Assembly: GCA_037127315.1 (NCBI GenBank)
Contig: JBBBDQ010000420.1
Coordinates: 1,268,501-1,332,500, forward strand
DNA length: 64,000 nt
Direction of reading: 5' to 3'
Source of the DNA: Ascarosepion bandense
Taxonomy: Eukaryota; Mollusca; Cephalopoda; Sepiida; Sepiidae
Numbering within the stretch: position 1 is the first letter of the stretch; each line of letters opens with the position of its first letter. The notes below the pieces were generated by a model, which worked only from the letters and a program-made list of their open reading frames with translations, had not been told where the DNA came from and searched no databases. A program made the position numbers and the translations under genes. Positions 43,765 through 54,814 of the stretch are shown one piece after another.

Positions 43765-44290
43765 CCAGTGGAACACAAATTGCGTAAAACTCAAAGTAAC
43801 AAAATATCGAAGTTGCTATCTTTTAACTATCACAAACAATCGCTCCTACCCACCAATATCATGGATGAACTTAGCTCCCTGGTTTCCCTTATATATGAAT
43901 CTACTCGAGCCACAAGATTAGCAACTAGGTCCCACCCTTTTATTGTGAAACCAATAAAATGTTAACGTAAATTCTACTCCAACAGCTACTTTTCTCGCAC
44001 TTCCTGCTTGTGGTATTCCCTTCCGTTTACTTGCTTCCCCGACATCTACAGCCTACAGGAATTTAAATGTAAAGTCAATAGTCATCTTCTATCTCAATAA
44101 TTTGCATCCTCTCTCTCTCATGCCTCTTTCTTCGTCCACTCCACTCTCATCACTACTCATCTTTCTCTTACCCACTTCCTGACAACCCCTGTAACTTGTC
44201 ACTCTTTCTCATAATTTTCCTCCTTTGTAACCCCCTGCGCGCCAGTGGCAGTAAACTACCTTGCTTGGAACAATATGATTATAAGAAGAA
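43765..44290 (+). mobile_element. CR1-like LINE 3' part, internally deleted
   Basis: LLSFNYHKQSLLPTNIMD runs directly into ELSSLVSLIYESTRATRLAT and RSHPFIVKPIKC, fusing two regions that are more than 100 codons apart in related copies. Then come the SRTSCLWY tail and the 3' terminus GTAACCCCCTGCGCGCCAGT. Confidence 0.8.
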
Positions 44291-44572
44291 ACAATGTTGC
44301 TGATATCGACCAATTGGCTAAAACCATGCAAGGGCAAGGTTACTATTTTTAATAAAAACTTAAAAGAAATAACTTTTAAAATCAGTTTATTTCTATTAGT
44401 GTGGTCTACATATTACTATATATATTACTATATAAAATATATTGTAGAAGAGGTATATTGACATTGACTTGTATTAAAATACGTATTCTGTTGGCACACT
44501 GAATGATTTTAAAATCTTAAGACGCACCATAATTAGGAAAATGTTTTTGACTACTGCTTTAATCCAACTGCG

Positions 44573-44625
44573 CATCGAAGCTTTCAGCACCTGATATTCC
44601 CAAGTGGTCACCTATCTAGAACCAG
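44573..44625 (-). pseudogene. 5S rRNA-derived fragment
   Basis: The minus strand reads AGGTGACCACTTGGGAATATCAGGTGCTGAAAGC-like: the C box and 3' end of 5S rRNA (GGTGACC.CTTGGGAATA, then CAGGTGCTG). Only about 45 bp match. A second 5S-derived piece after 2935-3030. Confidence 0.55.
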
Positions 44626-45564
44626 AATTGACGTCGCTTAAGTTTGAAATAGGAGTCGATGAAAAACACACGCTTCTTAATGATTTCGTGAGTAAATAGA
44701 TAAAATAGCAGCTACAGGGTGCGTGGAAACGAGACAAAATTTGCTTAGATCTGGAAGAGGCATCAAGTTGGAAAGAACCATGACCAGCAAAAGTCCTGAA
44801 AGAACACGGCGAATAAACAGTGACCATAATAAAGTGAAAATTATGCACGGTCTGACATGAATGCTTCAAGTCATTTTTAAAATGATTTGTGCAAATAATG
44901 TCCTTACTTGTCAGGTTTAAACCGACACTATTGGGGAGAGGCGAAGCTCACTGAAACATCATATCTACAGTATTTTCGCCAAATTTAAAAATCGAAGGAC
45001 AGTTATAATAAACATATGGGACCCAAGGCAAGTTCATCCTCATTATTATTTTATTTTATTTTATGTTATTTTATTTTTGTGGTTCAGGATCACCTTGGTT
45101 GGCTAGAGACTATTTTACACCTTCTTATCGGACATTTAAAAACACACATTCAGTGGCCTATCAATGAATAATGGATTTAACATTATGTTACGCGGGATTT
45201 ATCAAATTTGAATAATTTTCTTTTTCTTTCGGGATTAACAAGTATATTAACATGACACCTTCCAGAAGATGCACGTCGTGTTCGTACCCCTAGCCCCAAC
45301 CTATAGTGACAAGTTCTTTCGTTTTCAAGGCCTCTGGCAAGACCGGGCCATCTATGACCAAGCGAGAGTTAAACTTTCGTGAGAACGGATGAATTCAATA
45401 CATACGCATTGTATCATTAGAGACCCTGGCAAGTCGATGGTAACCATCGCCGAGCTGCTCAAGGTGGAGTAATGAATAATAACATAGTGAATAGTTCATT
45501 AAAAATATCTTGGGACAAAGGAAGATTTTTTCCAGATACAAATCCTACTATTTAGTCTATAGCT
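44626..45564. other. Unassigned DNA
   Basis: 45040-45077 is a TTTTA-type run like a minus-strand CR1 tail. 45270-45470 is GC-richer without a recognised domain. The minus frame 44612-44869 is not recognised. Confidence 0.4.
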
Positions 45565-46470
45565 TTTTTTTTAATCATTTAATCCCAACAAAGAAGTTTT
45601 ACTGCAACTGGTGTGCAGAGTGTTACCTACGAGGAAAGTTATGAGAACGAGGAGCAAGTTATAGGGGGTGTCAGAAAGAGGGTAATAGAAGGATGAGATT
45701 ACTGGTGTGATGAAGGTAGAGTGAATGGAGAAAAGAGCTTGAGAGAAAGTCAGTAAGATAGGAGATGACTACTGACTTTACATTTAAATTCTTAGAGATT
45801 GTAGCTGTCGGGGAAGCAAGTACACGGAATAGAATTCCAAAGACGTGAAGTGCGAGAAAAGAAGCTACTAGAGTAGAAATTGTGGTTACATTTTATCGGT
45901 TTCTCTGTAAAATTGTTGGTCCTACTCACTAGTCTAGTAGCTCGAGTAAATTCATACATAGGGGGCACCAGTGAGCTAAGTTCATTGGACCAGAGACCGT
46001 GAAAGTATTTGTAGAAGAGACACAGAAAAGCCACGTCACGCCGGTCAGAGAGCGACTGCTGCCGAACTGCTAAAACGGAATCGATCACATTACAGATTCT
46101 CCGATGGATTTTGTCAAGAACCCCGAGGTGAAGAGCAGGAGCACCCAACAAAATAGGGCAGCAGTATTCAATACACGGGCGGATGGTAGATTTGTATATG
46201 TGCAGGATGGATTCATATGGGAAAAAACTTCTTGGCCCTACACAGAGAACCGACCTTCTAAGCAGTAGATTTTTCTATGGATTCGATATAGTCATTCCAC
46301 TTAAGGTCTGCTGAGAGAGTTAGGCCAAGGAGGAGCAGTGTTGTGCTTTCAAGGAGGATAGCCTGATCCATGCATATGGTGGGTAGGAACGATTGTCTGT
46401 GATAGTTAACAGATAGCAGCTTCGTTTTAGCTGCGTGAAAATATGCATTCATACCTTTCTCTGGGGTATA
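45565..46470 (-). mobile_element. CR1-like LINE, C-terminal part
   Basis: Best minus-strand copy. From the right: AAKTKLLSVNYHRQSFLP, LLLLGLTLSADLKWNDYI (thumb region after the polymerase palm), then APALHLGVLDKIHRRICNVI, LFYKYFHGLWSNELSSLVPP, FSRTSRLWNSIPCTCFPDSY. It ends with the 3' terminus at 45565. The palm with the catalytic Asp pair is absent. Confidence 0.85.
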
Positions 46471-46990
46471 ACCGGAAAGTGACGGAAAGTGCGACACTGA
46501 GATCCGAAGGCGTATTGATATGGCCGAGGACGATTTTCCAAAAGTGTACTAGACTGCTGCGTGATATCTATCCTCTTATATAGTAGCGAATGCTAGACAA
46601 TCTCCTCAAAGATGAAGAAAAGACTTGAGGCAAGAAAATTTGCTTCTACAGAAGGATACTGAGAATACGATGAACCAAACCAGTGAGCAACGATAAGGTT
46701 TTGGAGAGGATGGAAACAAAAACATCAGGAAGAGACAGCTGTAGTTATGGGAACATTTGAGGAAGGAAGGCTTAGAGAATCTTATACACAAAGGACTGAT
46801 AGCGGGAAAAGGGACAGGAGAAAGAAATGCATGAGATACTTCATGGGTTTCAGCAAGATGATGTCATAACAGGTTTGGGAGAGGTGCCAAAAGCAAAGAT
46901 GTTAATAGCTACAAGAGGCAGGAAAATGTGGAGGACCATGATTGCCTAAGTCCAGAAGGGACAAGGCACGTAAAAGAAGAAGAAAATGCA
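46470..46990 (+). mobile_element. RTE-like LINE, C-terminal fragment
   Basis: [19 protein letters not shown] starts the match to the RTE protein at 47.8 kb; later pieces resemble WTNQVSNDKVLERME, and the end is AAGGCACGTAAAAGAAGAAG. The GAA-type tail equals that of the intact LINE. It abuts the end of the minus-strand CR1, so one element interrupted the other. Confidence 0.75.
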
Positions 46991-47266
46991 AATAATTCGA
47001 ATGGAATTCCAACTCGGAATTAGTATTTCACATTTCCATTTGAATTTTCGAATTTCAGTTTAGATTTCACATAACCATTTTTATACAGTCTTTGGAATGG
47101 GATTGGCATTTGTTCATTTTTCCTCTTTTTTTTTTCTAGGAGGAAATAGCAGCACGTGCGACCGTTTTTTCATTGAAAGTCGATTAGAATATAAGCAAAG
47201 TTTATTAATTCATGGACACACAGCACAAACGCACAAAAGTACTTTCTCTTTCTCTATCACTCTCAC

Positions 47267-47275
<9 letters not shown>

Positions 47276-47324
<49 letters not shown>

Positions 47325-47325
47325 T
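47276..47325. repeat. CA/TA compound microsatellite
   Basis: CA run then TA run, bordering R4. Confidence 0.9.
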
Positions 47326-47668
47326 AATTCCAAAAATGATGAATAAATAAGTAAAATCTTCAAACCCAAAACTGTTAATATTAGTTATATTAATATTAAA
47401 ATTGATCAAAGTGGAGGGTTCCATATAAATAGTAGAAACGATTTACAGAGCTAAATATATAATGTATGTAAAAAAATTCCGAAATTTACATTCGTTGAAA
47501 GACCATTTCATTGAGAAAATTCTCTCTTCATCAGCAACAATAGAAAATGAAAATTTTTTAATTCGAATATGTTACAAAATTCCTATACCGGAAGAAGCCC
47601 CCAAAACAACCAAACGCAGGAAGTTAAAAAAAAATTATTTAAAATGTAAATTTTGGAATTTTTTTACA

Positions 47669-47672
<4 letters not shown>
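47326..47672 (+). repeat. R4 repeat copy
   Basis: Fills the space between two TA tracts (47305-47325 and 47673-47706). Shares GATCAAAGTGGAGGGTTCCA, GATTTACAGAGCTAAATATA and CCTATACCGGAAGAAGCCC with 15311-15610. No coding match. Confidence 0.6.
47495..47540 (-). ncRNA. Hammerhead-like core in R4
   Basis: Minus strand: CUGAUGA (47534-47528), helix II GAGAA-UU-UUCUC (within 47526-47510), GAAA (47509-47506). Core exact and helix II perfect; helices I and III not resolved. Confidence 0.5.
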
Positions 47673-47710
<38 letters not shown>

Positions 47711-47768
47711 CATCCACATACAAACAGGTTTCGCTGTATCACAGCTCATCAGTGTGGCTCCACTTGCT
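47673..47768 (-). mobile_element. SINE-B 3' fragment with TA tract
   Basis: 47707-47768 is the last 60 bp of SINE-B on the minus strand (GATGAGCTGTGATACAGCGA, GGATGAC) with the TA tract 47673-47706 at its 3' side. It is cut off where the RTE-like LINE begins. Confidence 0.7.
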
Positions 47769-47791
47769 TCTGACCTTATCTTCTTCTTCTT

Positions 47792-50737
47792 CTATGTGCC
47801 CTGTCCCTTCAGGACGTAGGCGATCATGGATCTCCACGTCTCCCTATCCCTTGTGGCGCTTAGTGTGTTTGTTCCTGTTGCTCCTGGCAACCCCCGTTCC
47901 GTCATCCACCTGATCAGACCATGCAAATATGTTATCCGCTGCCTTCCCCTGTCTCTCCTTCCTTCTATCTGTCCAGTCAGTATCAGGTTCTCCAGGCTCT
48001 CCTTCCTCATTGCATGTCCCAGGAACTTCAGTTGTCTCTTCCTGATGCTCAGCATCAATTTCCTTTTTGTTGCCATTCTTTCTAACACTTCGTTGTTGCT
48101 TGTATGCTCAGTCCACGATATCCGTAGCATCCTTCTGTAGAACCACATTTCGGCCGCTTCCAGTTTTGTCCTCATTTTTGATGATATTGTCCAGCATTCA
48201 CAGCCGTATTGAAGAACTGACATCACGTAGCAGTGTAGCACTATTTTCTTCGTTTCTATTGAGATTTTCCTGTGTGTTAGTATTTTGCTCATCTTCTGGA
48301 ACGCGTCCTTTGCCATGCCAATTCGCCTTCGGATCTCCGTGTCGCACTTTCCATCTCCTGTTAGAACACTTCCTAGGTATTTAAATTCTTGGACTTGTTT
48401 GATTTTGTTATCCCCTACCTGTATTTGGCATTTCGGGTTGTATCTTTTGCTGATGACCATGCACTCAGTTTTCTTAAATTTTATTTGTAGTCCTTTCTTG
48501 TCACTCTCCACTGCTACTTTCTGTATGAGATCTTGCAGTTTCCTTTCCGTGTCCGCAATCAGTACTGTATCGTCCGCATATCTTATGTTGTTCAGGTTGT
48601 GGCCTCCAATAACAAATCCTGGTGTGTCATCTAGGGTCCTCAAAATATTCTCGCTGTATAGGTTGAACAAATCCGGTGAAAAGACACATCCTTGTCTTAC
48701 GCCTTTTTCTATCTTTGTGTATCTACTGAGGTCGTTACCTGTCCGTATGCAGGCCGTTTGCTGCCAGTAGAGATTCTTGATTATTCTTATGTCTTTGCCG
48801 AAAACGTCGAGGTTGCCTAGCATTTCCATCAATTCTTTGTGTCGTATTTTGTCGAATGCTTTCGCGTAATCAATGAAGCATAGGTACAAGTCTTTCTTCA
48901 TTTGTAATGCCCTTTCAGAGAGCATCCTAATCATGAATATGGCGTTCCTTGTTCCAGTGTCCTTGACGAACCCGCACTGTTCCTGCCCTATCTCTGGCCT
49001 GATTCTGCTTCTCACTCTATTCATCAGGATTCTGACAATCAGTTTTGTAATGTGACTCATTAAGCTGATAATTCTGTGTAGTTCGCACTCGTTTGCACCA
49101 GGTTTCTTCGGCAGCGCTATAAATGTCGACTTGCATAGGTCGTCTGGTATTATTCCGCTGCTATAAATCTCGTTTATTATGTCGGTAATCTTTTCTATGC
49201 CATATTCTTCTAAGGCTGTCAGCAGCTCTATTACTATGCCATCTGGACCAGGTGCTTTGTTTCTGTTCATTTTGGCCATTGCAGCTTCCACTTCGGATTT
49301 TAGTATTTCCGGTCCATCCATCTCCTTGTGTATTCTCGGTTGTTCTCTCTTGTCGCAAAAGAGATCCTTTATGTATTCTTCCCATCGCTGGAGGATTTCC
49401 TCTTTCTCTAATATGATTGTCCCTTCCTTTGATTTTATGCATCCTGTTGAGGAGCAGGTTTTTTGTCCTGTCAGTTCTCTTATCTCTTTATGCATCTCTG
49501 CTTTGTTGTTCCTGCTCAGTCTCTCTACTTCTGCACATTTGTTGTTGAGCCATTCCTCTTTGGCTTGTCTGCATTTGTTCCTTATCTCCCTGTGAAGATT
49601 TTTGTACTCTGCTCCGTGTCTTGGCGTTATTTTTTGTCTCCTTTGCATCATGTGGAGGATCTCTTCGGTCATCCACTCGTTCTTTCTTCTGCGTCTGATT
49701 TCCTTTGGGGCTATGTTGTTCGCTGAGGTCACCATTGCTTCTTTTAGTGAATCCCATTTTGAGTATCCTTTTCCAATTTGTTCTTCATAATTCTTTCTCA
49801 CGCTGTTATTATATTCTTTCTGCAGGGTGAGATCGTCCTCTAGTGTGTCGTATTGCAGTCTTGGTGATATGCTGGGCTTCTTCAGTCTTCGGAGTTTCAC
49901 TTTTAGTTTGCAGATGACTGGGACGTGGTCACTTCCGCAGTCATCACATGGGTATGTTTTGCATTGGACTACTGCGTTCCTGAATCTCTTGTTTATAGTT
50001 ATATAATCTATTTGGTTCTTCGTGTCAACTCCTGGGCTTCTCCATGTCCATAAACGTCGTGGGTGTTCTTGGAACCAGGTGTTAGTAATGACCTGGTCGT
50101 TGGCTGAGCACCATTGGATCCATTTTTCTCCTCTTTCGTTGCGCTCTCCTAGTCCGAAGTTGCCGTTCGTGTCTCCCTCTCTATCTTTACCTACCTTTGC
50201 ATTTAAGTCCCCCATTATTATCCTAACTTCTTGGCTTTTGCACTGAGCCTTAGCACTGTCCAGTATTGAATAGAAGGATTCTATTTCGTCCTCCGAGCTT
50301 TGAGTTGTTGGCGCATAGACTACTATAATAGCTATATTGAGGGGTCTTCCCCGCAGTTTAACCAAGAGGACTCTCTCTGATAGTTGCCAGTACCCAAGTA
50401 CACATCTCTTCACTTGTTTGTTTAGTATTAAAGCGACCCCTTTTTCGTGTTTTTTACCTTCTGCATATATTATCCTGTGGGTGTCGCTACTGATATCTCC
50501 GTTATTAGGCCATCTTGTTTCACATATTCCTAGGATGCTGATATTCAGTCTGTTCATCTCCTGTTTGACATTCTCTAGTTGTCCACAGTTCAGTGTCCTG
50601 ACGTTCCATGTTCCTATAGTGAGTTTGTCTTTGATTCGCACAGTCGTAGGATAACTCTGGACCGTTATCCTACGACTGTGCGAATCAAAGACAAACTCAC
50701 TATAGGAACATGGAACGTCAGGACACCTGTTGCTCAT
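47792..50737 (-). CDS. RTE-like LINE polyprotein (endonuclease + reverse transcriptase)
   Basis: 981 residues, uninterrupted. The enzyme nicks genomic DNA and reverse-transcribes the element RNA at the nick. Endonuclease: [10 protein letters not shown] (40-49), ICETRW with Glu73, VVYAPT (139-144), MGDLNA (175-180), SDH (269-271). Reverse transcriptase: APGPDG (495-500), FIDYAKAFD (621-629), RQGC (681-684), YADD (720-723), [10 protein letters not shown], and a C-terminal [14 protein letters not shown] region. All catalytic residues looked for are present, so the protein could be functional. The first ~48 codons come from a perfect palindrome, so the first Met (residue 1) may not be the ancestral start; conserved sequence begins near residue 36. 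Clade placement (RTE or Proto2-like) is by motif only. Confidence 0.9.
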   Translation of the reverse strand: MSNRCPDVPCSYSEFVFDSHSRRITVQSYPTTVRIKDKLTIGTWNVRTLNCGQLENVKQEMNRLNISILGICETRWPNNGDISSDTHRIIYAEGKKHEKGVALILNKQVKRCVLGYWQLSERVLLVKLRGRPLNIAIIVVYAPTTQSSEDEIESFYSILDSAKAQCKSQEVRIIMGDLNAKVGKDREGDTNGNFGLGERNERGEKWIQWCSANDQVITNTWFQEHPRRLWTWRSPGVDTKNQIDYITINKRFRNAVVQCKTYPCDDCGSDHVPVICKLKVKLRRLKKPSISPRLQYDTLEDDLTLQKEYNNSVRKNYEEQIGKGYSKWDSLKEAMVTSANNIAPKEIRRRRKNEWMTEEILHMMQRRQKITPRHGAEYKNLHREIRNKCRQAKEEWLNNKCAEVERLSRNNKAEMHKEIRELTGQKTCSSTGCIKSKEGTIILEKEEILQRWEEYIKDLFCDKREQPRIHKEMDGPEILKSEVEAAMAKMNRNKAPGPDGIVIELLTALEEYGIEKITDIINEIYSSGIIPDDLCKSTFIALPKKPGANECELHRIISLMSHITKLIVRILMNRVRSRIRPEIGQEQCGFVKDTGTRNAIFMIRMLSERALQMKKDLYLCFIDYAKAFDKIRHKELMEMLGNLDVFGKDIRIIKNLYWQQTACIRTGNDLSRYTKIEKGVRQGCVFSPDLFNLYSENILRTLDDTPGFVIGGHNLNNIRYADDTVLIADTERKLQDLIQKVAVESDKKGLQIKFKKTECMVISKRYNPKCQIQVGDNKIKQVQEFKYLGSVLTGDGKCDTEIRRRIGMAKDAFQKMSKILTHRKISIETKKIVLHCYVMSVLQYGCECWTISSKMRTKLEAAEMWFYRRMLRISWTEHTSNNEVLERMATKRKLMLSIRKRQLKFLGHAMRKESLENLILTGQIEGRRDRGRQRITYLHGLIRWMTERGLPGATGTNTLSATRDRETWRSMIAYVLKGQGT
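50593..50726. repeat. Perfect 63-bp palindrome at the LINE 5' end
   Basis: 50593-50655 and 50664-50726 are exact reverse complements with the 8-bp spacer TCTGGACC. The inner (sense) arm encodes [13 protein letters not shown]; the outer arm is its antisense copy, still read through in frame by the ORF. Confidence 0.97.
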
Positions 50738-50915
50738 GTCGTTCTTTCCCGGGCGAGGGACAAATTTTGGAGTAAAATGTCCCTTTTACGCCGTTGGTGC
50801 TAACAGTCGCCGGATGACGGTCAGGTGGCACCTGTTGCCCATGCCGGTTCTTACCGAGCGAGGAGTTGCTTCCTTGGGAAGTAACCCCCTTCACGCTGTT
50901 GGCTTTCATATATTT
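50724..50915 (-). repeat. Two 5' UTR repeats of the LINE
   Basis: Units starting at 50724 and 50829 (offset 105 bp) share CACCTGTTGC.CATG, a GGGCGAGG/GAGCGAGG block and a CGC.GTTGG end. Diverged from each other. Such tandem 5' repeats often carry promoter activity in LINEs; that is inference here. Confidence 0.6.
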
Positions 50916-51060
50916 ATTGTGACTATCCATGATTGAGTAGGGGTAGATAGTGGAGTGGTATCCCGTTGCCTTCTCCACGATGTTTTATTGAGACATCACC
51001 TCTAGTTAGCTGGCCGTTGACTCTTTGAGAGTTCTTCCGCCCTTTGTAGGTTTATATTTT

Positions 51061-51869
51061 TTTTTTACCTACAGGGATGCTAACGTCCCAATTAAATATA
51101 CATATATTTGATGTAAAAAAAAAAATACTAAGTTTTAACTTAGTTAAAGTTGAAATGGCGTTCAGACAATCAAAAAATTTAGTATATTTTTATGAAACAA
51201 ATTAAATGGTTAAAAGAAAACAGATACAAATTAGTCTAAATTCTAAGAACCTCGCAGCAGTAATTACAATCAGCATACTTTACCAGTAGTCACAAGAAAT
51301 ATTATGCATATTCGACATTTTTGCAGACATCTTCTGAATTTCTTTGGTTCTATCATATTCATACTGATACGGTGCTGGTAGGAACACGTGGGGTTTTTTG
51401 TTTTTTGTTTTTTTGGACGGGGAGGTCGGAAAAGGATTGCTAGGATAGAAAGGACGCTAACTTTTTTTTTCTTAGACTGAAGACGGAGAGAGAAAAAAGT
51501 TAATTTTAAATTCTATAGAATCCTATTTTTTTTATGGTAGCTACAGACAAAAACAGAAAAAATTCAAAATATAGTCACTCTGAAAGAAAATATATGTAAT
51601 AAAATATACGTAGCATGAATTAAACGAACCTTTTCTTTAGCTAGTCGAAATTCTAAGAACCTCGCAGCAGTAATTACGATCAGCATACTTTACCAGTAGT
51701 CACAAGAAATATTATGCATATTCGACATCTATTCCGTTATTAAAGAGAGGTTGCTGACAATATACATTTCGGCAATACATTTAGCGAACATCGAGGATGG
51801 ACTTTATTTTACGTGAATGCATGTTTGTTTTAAAACGTTCCGAACACTTTGTTAACGTCTTAGTATTTG
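51061..51869. repeat. Unassigned DNA with an 81-bp direct repeat
   Basis: 51238-51318 and 51648-51728 (offset 410 bp) are identical except one base (AATTACAATCAGC versus AATTACGATCAGC). The DNA between is AT-rich with no ORF. It may be a recent local duplication or the ends of an unknown element. Confidence 0.75.
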
Positions 51870-51872
51870 ATA

Positions 51873-52297
51873 TTATTGAATGTTGTTGTTTTTATTTTTA
51901 TATATTAACAAAGCTTTCATTAGCCTTTTTTTTGCATGTGGCTGATGATAAAATATTTGTGATGTCAACGAATATGTTAAATGAGATCGAATTGTGCCCT
52001 GATCTGAGAGATGCAAAGTGAGTCTTCGTGTCAATTTCGTACTCGGTTGGCCGATATAATTATTTACGAAATTGAGTGGACCAAGAATGCAGTTCTTCAA
52101 AGGACATGTAAATTCGTCAATAATATTGGTTCGCTGTAGTTTTGATCTTGCAGATGAAATGTTATTTTTGACGATGCGGTCATCCATTTTAAATTTTGTT
52201 TAACAAATAAATAATTAATTTTTTTTATGTCAACGAGAGTTGCGCAATTTTTTATGTTTCGAAGTGAAAATTCGTCCTGTTTATTATCGCTATGCAT
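51873..52297 (-). pseudogene. PLE endonuclease-region fragment
   Basis: Minus strand: ARSKLQRTNIIDEFTCPLKN (Cys motif), NNYIGQPSTKLTRRLTLHLS (YIG motif of GIY-YIG) and DQGTIRSHL, then a decayed end. A second frame extends the match upstream to 52297. This family matches the plus-strand relic at 7336-7511 rather than the one at 16740-17118, so two PLE lineages are present. Confidence 0.8.
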
Positions 52298-52567
52298 TTG
52301 GTCTTGTAGAAAACATTAATGTTATATTTTATCCGTGTTTTATTGTTGTTGTTAGTAAAGTTTGAAAGAAAAAAGTCTAATGTGGTAGTCAAGCAAATAA
52401 TTTGGAAATCCGTTGTTGACAAGTGTTTGTTTCGAGTTAAGAAGTTCTTTGATGATTAGTTTTAGCATGAAACAGACTGTCCCCTTAGGGTGTTGACTAC
52501 AATGTCCACTTCTATATTTACATAATCTCTATCCCTGTTATTGATCACTTTAACTCATAAATACACT
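52298..52567. other. Unassigned DNA
   Basis: Nothing recognised. Confidence 0.5.
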
Positions 52568-52876
52568 CAGTCAGTTAAGTGCCATAGTTGATACACGCTT
52601 GGATGATCATGTCTGGAAAGAGAGACATAACTGACTGGGCAAAAAATTATCCCGCACTAGGTTGCCAATACTTTCTGCGGTAGACTGGTTTCTAGCAAAG
52701 GCTATAGAACCCAATCTGTCCTGTTATTTAACACATAATTGGAGGGAAGAGACGGATGAGACATTTCCCAAGGGTAGTTTGCGCATAAGTGAATGTGACG
52801 AATTCAACTGGAATTCGAACTCGGCTTCACGATTTCTTGTTCCGAGCCGATATACAATGCACCACAACGCACATCC
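52568..52876 (-). mobile_element. SINE-A, full length
   Basis: Tail CAGTCAGTTAAGTGCCATAG, hairpin ATGTCTGGAAAGAGAGACAT (imperfect), body, B box AATTCGAACTCGGC, head CAATGCACCACAACGCACAT. No clear target-site duplication. Confidence 0.88.
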
Positions 52877-54141
52877 GTGCACGCACAAGCACTAAAAAAT
52901 TATATTTAATCTTTATATGTATATATATCTTATCTTATGATAATGTTTTCAAGGGATTTTTAAAGAGTTGTTCGGACAATCATATTTCTTACGTTGATTT
53001 GGCTCTGAGATCTACCATTTTCTTTCTGTTAAAAAACAAAAAGAAAAAGAAAATTTCTTTTTGCTTAAGGCTTATGCAGCTAAAGAACGGATATGTTGAA
53101 ATATTGAGCCATGAAGGAAAACCGAAATAATATCAATGTAAAGGATTAAATTAGTTCTTAAAACAATTCTTAGAATAGTAATGCTTCCTCTAAATTACAG
53201 AACAAATTTATTTCATATCTGAAAAAAAAAAATTATTTGGAGAAGATATTCTTCCTCTCTTTTCCCAGCAAAAACTGTTCTTATATATTGTTTTACTAGA
53301 GATGTTTTTTTTTTTATGATCTAAATCTTTTCTTTTTTTATTCATCTGGATTCCTTTTCTTTTTCTTTTTTTCTTTTTTTAGTGGTAAGTAATATGCGCA
53401 ATTTCTGTATGGTAGAGTTGATATAATCCATTGCTACCGCCAACCGCGGTGATAAAGGAACGAGGCTGAAAAAAACAAAAAAAAAAACAACAAAAACAAA
53501 AAACTGGTAATACTCTTTTCGTCACGCCGCAACAGTGGATCACTCAGTTGAAACTACTTTACAATTACAATCTTAACCATTTCTTAAATTGTCCGTATAA
53601 TGATTTGTTCTTCCCTCTTCATTTTATAGGGAGCAATATCTCAAATTTCAACCTTAATAAATTTACAATATATATGTTGAATATACGTGTGCGTATGAGA
53701 TACAGAAACTCAGTTATTGTTATTACTGCTTCTACTTCTTATATTATTTATCAAAAGAATACACTTTATTCTCTACTTAGAATAATATGACACTTAATCC
53801 GGACGCTATTTTCCCAGTGAATCAAATTTCATATCTCCATTTTCAACGTAATATGTTACCGCAGTGTATTGCCCTGAACGCTTTCGTCGACGCTACTTGT
53901 CTATACTCTCTGAACTGTGGTTTTCTATCTTTTGTTTGTTTAATATTTACGCGACATATTTTTTTTTCTGAAGTGGGATTTGTCGCCAAGCCTCAAACGA
54001 AATAAAAATGGCCGAATTTCAAAAACGAAAACAAAAAGTTAACTATAAATTAAGTAAATCTCATGAAGTTTTTAGGCGCCCTCTATCGTTCGCAAGTACT
54101 TTTTTGTTTGGGGTCGAAATTGCGAATCAATGTTGTTATTA
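52877..54141. other. Unassigned AT-rich DNA
   Basis: Pyrimidine- and A-rich runs (53340-53380, 53465-53505). Frames at 53548-53790 and 53787-54005 show no recognisable domain. Confidence 0.5.
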
Positions 54142-54240
54142 CTAGCATCATAGCCCGGCGTTGCCCGTGCAGCTCAAAACATTTTAGTAGTAGGAGAAGA
54201 TGCCACTTTTTTATTTTACATATTTTGTTTTTAGAATTAA
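54142..54240 (-). mobile_element. Helitron H2 3' end
   Basis: Minus strand: ends GGGCAACGCCGGGCTATGAT + GCTAG at 54142, preceded by TAAAATGTTTTGAGCTGCAC, matching the end of 38820-39557. Truncated by the SINE-A that follows. Confidence 0.8.
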
Positions 54241-54408
54241 AGAACCCAATCTGTCCAGTTATTTAACCCATAACTGGAGGGAAGAGAAGGATTAATACAT
54301 TTCCCAAGGCTATTTGTGCGTAAGTGAATGCGACGAATTCAACTGGAATTCGAACTCTGTTCCCCGATTTCTCGTGCCGATCCGATATCCACTGCACCAC
54401 AACGCAAA
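54241..54408 (-). mobile_element. SINE-A, tail truncated
   Basis: Begins mid-body at AGAACCCAATCTGTCC and runs through the B box and head (CACTGCACCACAACGCA). Confidence 0.85.
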
Positions 54409-54423
54409 ACAGTAAAGCCTCTA

Positions 54424-54561
54424 GCTATTGGGTGGTAAATTTCTAAGCGCAGCTTAGATGTGGCACAAGGCCGAAAGTATGGGACACCCAGTGAGGATCG
54501 AACTGACTCCTCAATTGTAATGGTTTTAACAAGACAAGCTTACTAACCCAAAGGTGCCCAA
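54424..54561 (-). mobile_element. SINE-D, tRNA-related
   Basis: Sense (minus): A box TGGGTTAGTAAG (54550-54539), B box CAGTTCGATCC (54505-54495), then CTTTCGGCCTTGTGCCACAT. Box spacing is about 35 bp, normal for a tRNA head. Only copy noticed. Confidence 0.6.
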
Positions 54562-54569
54562 AGTAGTTA

Positions 54570-54812
54570 TGTATGGAAGAATTAGAAAACAGAAACATTA
54601 CTTATGAGCAAGAACAAAAGAAGAGTAATCAGGAGGACAATAGATAGCAATTGACATGGCATTGAAATTTTTGAAGATCAAATTTGCCTGGAAAGCATGG
54701 AGCGGGAGGGAGTTCCACAAACGAGAAGCACGAGAACAGAAACTGTGAGCATAGAACTTGCGATTACATCTAGCCAACTATACTGTAAATTCAACAGTCC
54801 TCGTTACCAATC
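54570..54812 (-). mobile_element. CR1-like LINE C-terminal relic
   Basis: GGGAGGGAGTTCCACAAACG and the words around it correspond to the minus-strand RTS.LWNSLP tail. Confidence 0.7.
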
Positions 54813-54814
54813 TA

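Larger units (their letters stand above)
47770..51060 (-). mobile_element. RTE-like non-LTR retrotransposon, near full length
   Basis: Sense on the minus strand: 5' UTR (about 51060-50738), one long ORF (50737-47792) and a very short 3' tail GAAGAAGAAGAAGATAAGG. A single ORF with apurinic-type endonuclease plus reverse transcriptase, a minimal 3' UTR and a short simple-repeat tail are RTE-group traits. It is visibly more GC-rich than its surroundings. Target-site duplications could not be identified. Confidence 0.85.

Noticed and set aside
47826..50654. Many plus-strand ORFs of 60-160 codons
   Set aside because: They are antisense shadows of the RTE-like LINE ORF on the minus strand.
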